From DATNIC01 sp035604635 (GTDB taxonomy: Bacteria; Vulcanimicrobiota; Vulcanimicrobiia; Vulcanimicrobiales; Vulcanimicrobiaceae): 24,016 nt of DNA. Every line of letters begins with the position of its first letter. Position 1 is the first letter of the stretch. The stretch covers positions 1 to 24,016 of the forward strand of contig DATNIC010000142.1 of NCBI GenBank assembly GCA_035604635.1, in the 5' to 3' direction. The translations under genes and the position numbers were made by a program. The notes under the pieces were generated by a model. The model did not search any database and had not been told where the DNA came from. It worked only from the letters and a program-made list of their open reading frames with translations. Shown piece after piece: positions 1-6,776 of the stretch.

Positions 1-1
1 G

Positions 2-436
2 ACCGCCGGCGAGGTCGTTGCGCGCGTTCGTGCCGAGGGGGGCGACTGCCCGATGATCGTGCTGACCGGCGGCGAGCCGTTCGCGCAGCGCGAGACGCCG
101 CTCTTGATCGACGCCTTGCGCAAGGACGGGCGGCGCGTCCACGTCGAGTCGAACGGAACGATCGCGGTCGAGCTGCCCGATGACGTTTGGTTGACGGTCT
201 CGCCGAAAGAGCGGCTCGATCCGCGCATGGCCGAGCGCGCGAACGAGGTGAAGCTGATCGTCGACGGACGCGTCCCGCTCGAGTGGCTCGGCGCGTTTCC
301 GGCAACAACGCCGATGTTCTTGCAACCCGAGGGGAACAAACCGGCCAACGTGGCGCTCGCGCTCGAAGCGGCGAAGGCGCACGCCGAGCGGCTACGGCTA
401 TCGCTTCAAACGCACAAGTTCATCGGCGTCCGCTAA
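2..436 (+). CDS. queE: 7-carboxy-7-deazaguanine synthase (QueE), 3' part
   Basis: This is the C-terminal part of a radical-SAM enzyme that converts 6-carboxytetrahydropterin to 7-carboxy-7-deazaguanine in the queuosine/7-deazaguanine pathway. The frame is open from base 2, so the gene begins upstream and the iron-sulfur CxxxCxxC motif lies outside the window. Visible family marks are TGGEP (the SAM-binding GGE region), VESNGT, VSPK, a lysine-rich strand EVKLIVDG, LQPEG, and the characteristic C-terminus RLSLQTHKFIGVR. An ATG at 53 is internal because conserved sequence precedes the TGGEP motif in frame. The TAA stop interlocks with the TAG stop of the convergent lipoprotein gene, leaving no room for a terminator. 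Family assignment is firm; cytoplasmic location follows from the family. Confidence 0.9.
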   Translation, partial: TAGEVVARVRAEGGDCPMIVLTGGEPFAQRETPLLIDALRKDGRRVHVESNGTIAVELPDDVWLTVSPKERLDPRMAERANEVKLIVDGRVPLEWLGAFPATTPMFLQPEGNKPANVALALEAAKAHAERLRLSLQTHKFIGVR

Positions 437-2292
437 GGAATTGCGGGCAGCCGGGTTAACGGTGATCGCTGGATCGAAGTGACGTAGACGTTGGGCAGCG
501 GCGTGTTGCCCGAGAAGCTGATTCCGCTTTGGGTCAGCGTGGTGCCCTCATAAATTGCGCCCCCATACGCGAACGCGCCTATCGCGCTGTTCGTCGTGAA
601 TGCCCCGCCGGTGATGCTGTTCGATCCGACACCTCCAATGTAGACGCCCCCGCCATAGGCAGATCCTGAGCTCCCTCCAAGCGCAGAATTGCTCGTAAAA
701 GAGACGGCCGTGAAGTTTATCGCCGCTCCGGCGCTGACCGCACCTCCATAGGCGTAGCCGGTCGTGCTCGCGGAAGCGTTCGCCGAGTTCCCGTTAAACG
801 TGCTATTCGTGAGCGTGATCGTGGCAGCGCCGCCGCCGTCGATAGCGCCGCCGTACCCGTAGCCGGTTGCTGATGTGCCGAAGGCGGAGTTCGAGCTGAA
901 GGCGTCATTCGTCCCCGAGATCGGGGTGTTCGTTTCGATCGCGCCGCCGTATCCGTAATTTGTCCCACCCGCCGTATTGCCGCTGAACGTGTCGTTGTTC
1001 AGCATGAGCGCGCTGCTGCCCCCATTGATCGCACCGCCGTACCCGTACGAGCCGCTGCCCGTCCCGCCCGCGGTGTTGCCCGTAAACGTGCTGCCGCTGA
1101 TCGTTAGCGTGTTACTGGCGTTAATCGCGCCTCCGTAGCCGTATCCACCGCCGGAGCCGCCACCGGCGACGTTACTGGTGAAGGTGCATCCGGCTACGGT
1201 CAACGCGCCTGGCGCGTAGATGGCGCCGCCGTAGCCGAACGACCCGCCATTACCGTTGTTGTTGAAGGTATCGTTGGTAAGCGTTGCGGCGCCATCGTTC
1301 TCGATCGCACCCCCGTATTGGGCTGAGTTATTCGTAAACGTCGAACCGGTGATACTCAGCAGCGCGGCCGAACCCACGCTGTAGATCGCGCCGCCCCCCT
1401 CGCCTGCGCTTATCGAGTTTCCCGTGAGCGTGCTGCCGGTGACAGTCAGCGAAGCACCGGGCTCGTTGAATACTGCGGCTCCATTCGTGGCGAAATTCGA
1501 TGAGAGCGTGACCGTGCTGACGGCCAAGGTCCCTTTGTTATCGATCGCGCCGCCGGCGTTACTACCGGCGTTCCCCTTCGTCAACGTCGCGCCCGAGATC
1601 GTGACCGTAACGCCGGAGTTCACGACGAAGATCTTCGACGCGTTGTTCCCGCTGATCGTGAGGTTCGCTGCGCCGGGGCCGGCGATCGTCACATTTTTCG
1701 TCAGGGTGACTGCGCCGCTCGTGAGCGTAATTGTTGCGGGCGTCGCGCCGATGAAAGTGATCGTGTCGCCTACGTTCGCATCCGCGACCGCTTGACGCAG
1801 CGAGCCCAGGCCGCTGTCCTGCGTGTTGCTGATAACCGGGCCAAGGACAACGTTGAAGGCGGGATTCACGCCGTTCGTAACCGCCTGGATCATCGTCATC
1901 TGGTCGAGCGCCGCGCCGGTCCCGTTGGGTCCACTGTAGGTCGTCACGACGAACGTGTCTGACCCCACCGGCGCAGCGACTTTGAACGTGCACGTTGTCC
2001 CACCCGCGCCCGCGGAACAACCCGGAGAGGTTGGCGTCGCGGCAAACAGTTGCTGTGTACCGCCGTTCACCGCGATGCCGACGGACTGCGTCGACGGAGA
2101 GATCGTCTTGGTCTGCCGTGCCGCGCTCGCCGCCGTCGAGGGAACCGTCAAGGTGAACTGGACAGTACCGCTTCCCTGCGCTTGCACGGCGGGCGGCGCC
2201 GCAGCCCCTGGGACCACAGCGGTGCTCCCGCCGCCACCACCCCCGCCGCACCCGGCAAGCAACGCGACCCCCAAAGCAAGGAACCGTCTCAT
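433..2292 (-). CDS. Pmp-like beta-helix lipoprotein with GGAI/FxxN repeats
   Basis: Predicted surface lipoprotein of 619 residues, function unknown. The N-terminus is a signal peptide with a lipobox (LLAGC, Cys15) followed by a glycine run that would act as a flexible tether. Residues about 60-150 form a small domain with two cysteines (PGCSAG and TTCTF) that I recall from Eremiobacterota surface proteins. Next comes the motif DSGLGSLRQAVADANVGDTI, common at the start of right-handed beta-helix domains. The rest is about twelve degenerate repeats carrying GGAI-type motifs, often as YGYGGAI, and F/LxxN (TFNNN, TFTSN, TFSGN). These two motifs define chlamydial polymorphic membrane proteins, but there is no C-terminal autotransporter barrel; the protein ends soon after the last repeat. 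No purine-rich ribosome binding site precedes the ATG (see the promoter entry). Adhesin or scaffold is a guess. Confidence 0.85.
   Translation of the reverse strand: MRRFLALGVALLAGCGGGGGGGSTAVVPGAAAPPAVQAQGSGTVQFTLTVPSTAASAARQTKTISPSTQSVGIAVNGGTQQLFAATPTSPGCSAGAGGTTCTFKVAAPVGSDTFVVTTYSGPNGTGAALDQMTMIQAVTNGVNPAFNVVLGPVISNTQDSGLGSLRQAVADANVGDTITFIGATPATITLTSGAVTLTKNVTIAGPGAANLTISGNNASKIFVVNSGVTVTISGATLTKGNAGSNAGGAIDNKGTLAVSTVTLSSNFATNGAAVFNEPGASLTVTGSTLTGNSISAGEGGGAIYSVGSAALLSITGSTFTNNSAQYGGAIENDGAATLTNDTFNNNGNGGSFGYGGAIYAPGALTVAGCTFTSNVAGGGSGGGYGYGGAINASNTLTISGSTFTGNTAGGTGSGSYGYGGAINGGSSALMLNNDTFSGNTAGGTNYGYGGAIETNTPISGTNDAFSSNSAFGTSATGYGYGGAIDGGGAATITLTNSTFNGNSANASASTTGYAYGGAVSAGAAINFTAVSFTSNSALGGSSGSAYGGGVYIGGVGSNSITGGAFTTNSAIGAFAYGGAIYEGTTLTQSGISFSGNTPLPNVYVTSIQRSPLTRLPAIP
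555..1560 (-). repeat. Degenerate coding repeats of the beta-helix domain
   Basis: About a dozen imperfect repeats of irregular length inside the lipoprotein gene. Each encodes a GGAI-like turn followed by a strand and an F/LxxN turn. At DNA level the best conserved unit on the plus strand is GCGCCGCCGTAnCCGTA or close variants, seen near 845, 949, 1029, 1129 and 1226. The spacing varies and the copies are translated in frame, so this is protein repeat structure and not a CRISPR or non-coding satellite. Confidence 0.75.
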
Positions 2293-2299
2293 CTAGTAG

Positions 2300-2328
2300 A
2301 GTGTACACGAGCGCATCCCGGCGGTGAA
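2300..2328 (-). promoter_or_regulatory. Candidate promoter of the lipoprotein gene, possibly leaderless
   Basis: On the minus strand TTCACC (2328-2323) and TACACT (2305-2300) are separated by exactly 17 bases and each matches the sigma-70 consensus at four of six positions. Seven bases after the -10 box comes the ATG at 2292, so transcription would begin at or next to the start codon. This agrees with the absence of a Shine-Dalgarno sequence in front of that ATG. The match is modest and could be chance. Confidence 0.35.
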
Positions 2329-2348
2329 GGCCCGGGGCGGCCTGCCGG
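2318..2348 (-). terminator. Bulged GC hairpin after the hdeD-like gene
   Basis: CCGGC (2318-2322) pairs with GCCGG (2344-2348), and AGGCC (2328-2332) pairs with GGCCT (2339-2343). Together they give a 10-bp GC-rich stem with a five-base bulge (2323-2327) and a six-base loop. It lies immediately after the stop codon of the minus-strand HdeD-like gene. No T-run follows, so it is a weak or factor-dependent terminator at best, or a structure that only stabilises the 3' end. It overlaps the -35 box proposed for the lipoprotein gene. Confidence 0.35.
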
Positions 2349-2930
2349 CTAGATGTGAGCCGGACCCTGCGACGGCGGCTGGTTCGCGAGCGCCCGCGTC
2401 TTCTGCAAGTGGCGGCCCTGCACGCCGAAGATCAGCAGCGAGATGCCGCTTACGAACGCGAGCGCGGCGATCTCGACCGCCGGTCCAATGAGGAACAAGT
2501 GCGTCGGATCGTGGAGCAGCCACGCCCCGAATCCGATGGCCGCGATTCCGACAAACCCGAGGAGCCAAACATGCGGAAGCGCTTTGTGCGCCGCAACCGC
2601 CAGAACCAACGCGACTGCTCCCAAACCGAGCGCCCAGAATGCGACGATGTAGCCGAGCGTGAATGCGCTGGTGAGCCAGTGGAACGTGGCGAAGCCGCCG
2701 GCGATCCAAATAGCGCCCTCGACAAAGACGATGCCGGCGTGCGCCGCTTCGCCCGGACTGCGCAAAACTCCGACGATGTCGATCACTCCGTGCAGGATCG
2801 CGTAGAGCGCGAAGGCGCCGACGATCCAAATCGTCTGCGTTGGAAAGGCAATCGCCGCCATCCCAAGGATGATGACAATAATTCCTCGTAAAATTAACGA
2901 GCGCCAGGCGTTTGCAATCGCCGTCGTCAT
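2349..2930 (-). CDS. HdeD family (DUF308) membrane protein
   Basis: Integral membrane protein of 193 residues with about six hydrophobic segments. It has the HdeD/DUF308 pattern: an initial WRSLILRGIIVIILGMAAIA (residues 9-28), then a P-x-x-T turn before the next helix, LYAILHGVIDIVG, and a later repeat of the same layout. In E. coli HdeD is linked to acid resistance at high cell density; in most bacteria the role of the family is unknown. I chose the ATG at 2930 because AAGGG lies at proper distance upstream; a GTG at 2963 would overlap the divergent namZ-like start. Only 15 bases separate the two divergent starts. The C-terminal tail is a short hydrophilic stretch rich in Gln and Pro. Its substrate or partner is unknown. 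Confidence 0.85.
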   Translation of the reverse strand: MTTAIANAWRSLILRGIIVIILGMAAIAFPTQTIWIVGAFALYAILHGVIDIVGVLRSPGEAAHAGIVFVEGAIWIAGGFATFHWLTSAFTLGYIVAFWALGLGAVALVLAVAAHKALPHVWLLGFVGIAAIGFGAWLLHDPTHLFLIGPAVEIAALAFVSGISLLIFGVQGRHLQKTRALANQPPSQGPAHI

Positions 2931-2945
2931 GGAGCGCCCTTCGTC

Positions 2946-4178
2946 GTGAACCTCCGCCACCACCTATCGCGCGCGAACTTCTTGAGCGGCACACTCGCTA
3001 CCGCTTGTCTCGCGGCACGTCCAGCCTCGGCAGCTCCGGTCGTCGAGCTCGGCAGCGATGCCCTCGTCAACGAAGAATGGCGCGATCTTGCCGGCCGCCG
3101 CGTCGGGATCGTCACCAATCAGACCGGGTTGACGTCGCGCGGCGAATCGGTCGTCGATGCGCTTCGCCGCAATCGCAAGATCCGGATCGTCGCGCTCTAC
3201 GCTCCCGAGCACGGCCTGCGGGGCGATCGCGCCGCCGGGGCATACGTCCCATCGTACGTCGATCCGCAATCCGGGCTACCGGTCTACAGTCTCTACGGCG
3301 CGACCCGCCATCCGACGGCGGCGATGCTCGCCAACGTCGACGTCATGCTGTTCGACATTCAAGACGTCGGCGACGGCGCATACACGTTCGTTTCGACGAT
3401 GGCGTACGTGATGCAGGCGGGGCAGCAGTACGGAAAGCAAGTCTGGATCCTCGACCGGCCCAACCCGATCGGCGGCGAGCTCGTCGAGGGCCCGGTGACC
3501 GATCCGAAATTCGCCTCGTTCATCCGGCTCTATCCGACTGCGTTCCGCCACGGGATGACGATCGGCGAGCTCGCGCAGCTATTCAACTCACAGTTCGGGA
3601 TCGGCTGCCAGCTGCGCGTGATCCCGATGCGCGGCTGGCGGCGTTCGATGGTGTGGCCCGACACGGGGCTCACGTGGATTCCCACGTCGCCGAATATACC
3701 GACCTGGCAAACGGCGCTCGTCTATCCCGCAACGGGGCTCGTCGGCGGCTTCGGCATCAATCAAGGCCTGGGTTACAAGCCCTTCGCACTGGCGGGCGCC
3801 TACGGCCTCAACGGAGGGCGCTTCGCCGCCTATCTCAACGAACGCAACATCCCCGGCGTCAAGTTCTTGCCGATCGATTGGTCGCCGCCGAGCGGCTTTT
3901 GGGCAGGCAAGATGCTTTCGGGCGCGCAGCTCGACGTGTATGACGGGCACATCTTCCCGAGCGTTCGCACCGCGGTCGAATTGCTCGGCGCATTGCGCGC
4001 CGTTGCGCCGAAGATCTTATCGGCCGGCTCGACGTATGCGATCGATCGCGACTGGGGGACCGATCAAGTCCGCACCGCGATCATGGCCGGCGCGAACGTC
4101 GATGCCGTGATCGCAGCATGGCAGCCGAACCTCAAAACATTCCTAACGCAGCGCGCGCAGAGCTTGCTTTACGCCTAG
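2946..4178 (+). CDS. namZ: Exo-beta-N-acetylmuramidase NamZ-like (DUF1343)
   Basis: Protein of 410 residues, a normal length for the DUF1343/NamZ family (glycoside hydrolase 171, formerly YbbC). The studied members remove terminal N-acetylmuramic acid from peptidoglycan fragments during cell-wall recycling. Family marks in order are RRVGIVTNQTG, ALYAPEHGLRG (the Glu of PEHG is a proposed active-site residue), GLPVYSLYG, MLFDIQDVGDGAYTF, ILDRPNPIGG, FRHGMTIGELA, the Trp/Pro-rich TWIPTSPNIP and GINQGLG. The start is GTG with GGAG eleven bases upstream. Residues 1-30 form a signal sequence ending around ASA-AP, so the enzyme should be exported. Its n-region has SRANFL, which resembles a twin-arginine motif with the second Arg missing. 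No peptidoglycan-recycling partner genes are nearby. The stop interlocks with that of the next, convergent gene. Confidence 0.88.
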   Translation: MNLRHHLSRANFLSGTLATACLAARPASAAPVVELGSDALVNEEWRDLAGRRVGIVTNQTGLTSRGESVVDALRRNRKIRIVALYAPEHGLRGDRAAGAYVPSYVDPQSGLPVYSLYGATRHPTAAMLANVDVMLFDIQDVGDGAYTFVSTMAYVMQAGQQYGKQVWILDRPNPIGGELVEGPVTDPKFASFIRLYPTAFRHGMTIGELAQLFNSQFGIGCQLRVIPMRGWRRSMVWPDTGLTWIPTSPNIPTWQTALVYPATGLVGGFGINQGLGYKPFALAGAYGLNGGRFAAYLNERNIPGVKFLPIDWSPPSGFWAGKMLSGAQLDVYDGHIFPSVRTAVELLGALRAVAPKILSAGSTYAIDRDWGTDQVRTAIMAGANVDAVIAAWQPNLKTFLTQRAQSLLYA

Positions 4179-4783
4179 CGTCCGCCGAGATACGCGTTGA
4201 GGGCGGCATCGGCAGCTTTACGCGCCGCGGCGACGGCGGCGGGGCGATCGTCGCCCTGGTACGCGGTCACGGCCTCGACGTACGCCGCGCGCGCATCCTC
4301 GAGCCGGTGCCCTACGCGTAATTCGGCGAGATCGATCTCGGAGCGCGCGAACGCGAGGGCGGCGACGGGATCATCGCTTTTCGGCACGATTTGCGCGACG
4401 CCGGGGCCGGGCGCGATAGTGATCGGCAGCGCGGGAGCCGTCAGCGACGCCGGCGGCAATGAGGTCAGCGGTTGCGCGATCGCGGTCTTGAGCGATTGAA
4501 GAATCGGCAGGGGCAAACTCGGCGTGCTGAGCATCGCTTGCGCCGCTTCGTGTTGCGCGCCGAGAATATCGCCTTGCTGTGCCTTCTGCAATGCGCTCGC
4601 GTACGCGAACTTCGAGTCGGTCGACGCGTTCGCGCGCAACGTCGCGAGGAACGCGTCGCGTAGCGGGACGTAGAGTTCGGCCGGCGCCGTAGCGGGCGTT
4701 ATGCCCGGCGGGTTGACTTGCGCGCCCGCGCTCACGCTCGTAACGGCGATGAACAGCAGCGTCGCGAGGACGCGGCGGCTCAC
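4175..4783 (-). CDS. Exported alanine-rich helical protein, unknown function
   Basis: I do not recognise this 202-residue protein. It begins with a Sec signal peptide (MSRRVLATLLFIAVTSVSAGA, cleavage near AGA-QV). The rest is Ala/Leu-rich and mostly helical: one block around residues 36-90 and a second from about 140 to the end that resembles TPR-like helix pairs (SEIDLAELRVGHRLEDAR, then AAVAAARKAADAALNAYL). A Pro-rich linker (about 108-135) separates the two blocks. The GTG start overlaps the stop of the PilZ gene as GTGA, so the two are translationally coupled and probably work together. A periplasmic assembly or binding role would fit, but this is only inferred from shape and context. Confidence 0.75.
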   Translation of the reverse strand: MSRRVLATLLFIAVTSVSAGAQVNPPGITPATAPAELYVPLRDAFLATLRANASTDSKFAYASALQKAQQGDILGAQHEAAQAMLSTPSLPLPILQSLKTAIAQPLTSLPPASLTAPALPITIAPGPGVAQIVPKSDDPVAALAFARSEIDLAELRVGHRLEDARAAYVEAVTAYQGDDRPAAVAAARKAADAALNAYLGGR

Positions 4784-5310
4784 CTCTCGGCGGCTTCTTT
4801 GCGCTTCTGAACCGCCCAGAGCTGCCAGTAGTGGTTGAAGCGCGCGATCTCTTCTTCCGCGTGCGGATCGAGCTTGTGGAAGCGGATAGCGAGGGCAAAC
4901 TTCTCCCCTTCAGGCGTCGAACGGACGATCGTGGCGGGGATCTCCATCTCTTGGAAGTGGCGGACCGCCTTCTGCACCTTGCGCACACGCTCGCCGAACG
5001 GGCTGACCTCGGTATGCCTCACCTCTTTCGCGAACCCGTCAAGAAACTTGTTCGGGAGCGTGAATCGCAACTCGAGATGCGTGCCCGCTTGGAAGCCGCG
5101 TTCGGTCATGAGCTTCATCCCGCCCGCGCTGATGTCGCGTGCTATACCGATGCGGCGATGCGGATTACGCTCGCTCGGAATCAGATACGACACCGGCATC
5201 TGAATGGCGGCGCGAAACGCCTGACGTTTTTGCGCGCCCGACGTTGCCGCGGCAGCGGCTTTCGCTTTCGCCGCCTTGGCGGCTTTCCGTTCCCGGCCGA
5301 AGAGGAACAT
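4780..5310 (-). CDS. PilZ domain protein, probable cyclic-di-GMP receptor
   Basis: Protein of 176 residues with a cytoplasmic PilZ domain. Both c-di-GMP contact motifs are intact: RxxxR as RQAFR (29-33) and D/NxSxxG as DISAGG (59-64), followed by the beta-barrel stretch GTHLELRFTLP. The N-terminal 28 residues are Lys/Ala-rich and basic (RERKAAKAAKAKAAAAA), perhaps contacting nucleic acid, membrane or a partner. The C-terminal 60 residues (AIRFHKLDPHAEEEIARFN) extend the fold by a helix. I chose ATG 5310 because AGGGTGG lies a few bases upstream; a GTG at 5319 is less well placed. The stop overlaps the start of the downstream exported protein. It diverges from glcD across 59 bases. The output controlled by c-di-GMP cannot be told. 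Confidence 0.88.
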   Translation of the reverse strand: MFLFGRERKAAKAAKAKAAAAATSGAQKRQAFRAAIQMPVSYLIPSERNPHRRIGIARDISAGGMKLMTERGFQAGTHLELRFTLPNKFLDGFAKEVRHTEVSPFGERVRKVQKAVRHFQEMEIPATIVRSTPEGEKFALAIRFHKLDPHAEEEIARFNHYWQLWAVQKRKEAAER

Positions 5311-5312
5311 GC

Positions 5313-5341
5313 TTTCCACCCTTCGGCTTGCCAGGTAAAAC
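5313..5341 (+). promoter_or_regulatory. Candidate promoter of the glcD operon
   Basis: In the 59-base gap between the divergent PilZ and glcD starts, TTTCCA (5313-5318) and TAAAAC (5336-5341) are spaced by 17 bases, each four of six matches to the sigma-70 boxes. The start point would fall near 5348, leaving a leader of about 20 bases that contains the ribosome binding site GGAGGG. The match is weak, but this is one of very few gaps in the window large enough for a promoter. Confidence 0.25.
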
Positions 5342-5369
5342 TCCGGTCTCCCCGTAGGTGGAGGGCACG

Positions 5370-6776
5370 ATGCCCCCCGGATTAGCGGCCAGCCTGATCG
5401 ACGCCCTCGGTCCCGACGCGGTCAAGACCGAGCCCGAAGACCTGGCCGTCTACGGCTACGACGCCGATACCGCGGAGGCCGAACACCTGCCGGACGCGGC
5501 CGTCATCCCGAAGGACGCGCGCGACGTCTGCGCCGCGGTTCGGATTGCCAAAGCGCACGGCGTCCCGATCGTCCCGCGCGGTGCCGGGACCGGGTTGTGC
5601 GGCGGGGCCGTCCCCGTCGCGGGCGGCGTCGTGATCACGTTCAGCCGGATGAACCGCATCCTCGAGCTCGACGTCCCCAACCGCCGGGCGCGCGTGCAGG
5701 CCGGGCTGATCAACCTGGATCTGTCGCGTGCGACCGCCACCCATGGCCTCTTCTACGCGCCGGACCCGTCCAGTCAGAAAATCTCGACGATCGGCGGCAA
5801 TGTCGGGACGAACGCGGGCGGCCCGCATTGTCTTTCGTACGGGACGACGACGAACCACGTGCTCGGCATCGAGTTCGTCGACGAGTCCGGCGAGCTCGTT
5901 CGCACCTCGCTCGACGATCCCGGCTACGATCTCACCGGGGCGCTCGTCGGGAGCGAAGGGACCCTCGGGGTCGTGACCGGCGTCGACGTGCGGCTCATGC
6001 GGCTGCCCGAATCGGTGCGCGTTTGCGTCGCCGCATTCGAGAGCGTTGAAGCCGCGTCCGAGACGGTCTCCGCGATCATCGGTGCGGGGATCATTGCCAC
6101 CGCACTCGAGATCATCGACAAAGTGATGGTCGAAGCGATCGAGGCAAATTATCATGCCGGCTACCCGACCGGCGCAGGCGCAGTTTTGTTGGTGGAAGTC
6201 GCCGGTTACACGGAAGAGATGAACCACAATGAGTCGGCGATCGCGGAGATCGCGCGCCGCCACGGCGCGCTCTCGTGGACCGCGGCACGCGACGCCGCGC
6301 AGCGCGAGGCGCTGTGGGCAGCCCGCAAAGGTGCGGCCGGAGCGGTCGGACGGATATCGCCGAATTACTACATTCAGGATGCATGCGTCCCACGGACGCG
6401 TCTCCCGCAAGCACTCCACGCCATCGACGAAATCGCGCTCGACCACCGGCTCATCGTCGGCAACGTCTTTCACGCGGGCGATGGGAATTTGCATCCGCTC
6501 CTGATGTTCGATCGCCGCGATCCGCGGCAGATTCAAGCGGTCGTCGACGCGGGGACCGAGATCCTGCGGACCTGCATCGACATGGGCGGGACGATCAGCG
6601 GCGAGCACGGGATCGGCTACGAAAAGCGCGAGACGCTCTCGATGGTCTACAACACCGCCGATCTCGCGACGATGGGGCGCATCCGCGACGTCCTCGATCC
6701 GTCGCGCTGCTTCAATCCGAACAAGATCTTTCCCACCGGCGCGATTTGCGGCGAGGTGAAAACATCCGTCGCGTAA
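5370..6776 (+). CDS. glcD: FAD-linked glycolate oxidase subunit / D-2-hydroxyacid dehydrogenase (GlcD)
   Basis: Flavoprotein of 468 residues that oxidises glycolate, D-lactate or a related D-2-hydroxyacid to the 2-oxoacid. The FAD-binding PCMH half shows PRGAGTGLCGG (69-79), then the pair TIGGNVGTNAGGPHCLSYG and LVGSEGTLGVVT. The C-terminal cap ends with GNVFHAGDGNLHP (probable metal/substrate His residues), GGTISGEHGIG, and the usual LDPSRCFNPNKIFP. ATG 5370 is chosen over GTG 5358 because GGAGGG sits five bases before it. Length and motifs are normal for GlcD. It is followed at once, with overlap, by GlcE, but no GlcF iron-sulfur subunit gene is present. The exact acid oxidised is not decided by sequence. 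Confidence 0.9.
   Translation: MPPGLAASLIDALGPDAVKTEPEDLAVYGYDADTAEAEHLPDAAVIPKDARDVCAAVRIAKAHGVPIVPRGAGTGLCGGAVPVAGGVVITFSRMNRILELDVPNRRARVQAGLINLDLSRATATHGLFYAPDPSSQKISTIGGNVGTNAGGPHCLSYGTTTNHVLGIEFVDESGELVRTSLDDPGYDLTGALVGSEGTLGVVTGVDVRLMRLPESVRVCVAAFESVEAASETVSAIIGAGIIATALEIIDKVMVEAIEANYHAGYPTGAGAVLLVEVAGYTEEMNHNESAIAEIARRHGALSWTAARDAAQREALWAARKGAAGAVGRISPNYYIQDACVPRTRLPQALHAIDEIALDHRLIVGNVFHAGDGNLHPLLMFDRRDPRQIQAVVDAGTEILRTCIDMGGTISGEHGIGYEKRETLSMVYNTADLATMGRIRDVLDPSRCFNPNKIFPTGAICGEVKTSVA

Noticed and set aside
845..1245. Repeated plus-strand DNA word resembling a CRISPR or satellite array
   Set aside because: Spacing is irregular, copies differ and all are translated in frame as GGAI turns, so they are coding repeats.
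1562..2308. Overlapping 248-codon minus-strand frame in the lipoprotein gene
   Set aside because: A second frame of the same strand, rich in Arg, Asp and His with no pattern; the lipoprotein frame has signal peptide, lipobox and repeats.
2349..2963. Longer HdeD-like gene starting at GTG 2963
   Set aside because: It would overlap the divergent namZ-like start by 18 bases and add non-conserved residues, while ATG 2930 has a proper ribosome binding site.
5382..6608. Open frame of 408 codons on the minus strand
   Set aside because: It is antisense to glcD, whose motifs are beyond doubt; its translation is Arg/Asp/His-rich and shows no family pattern, as expected for a shadow frame in GC-rich DNA.
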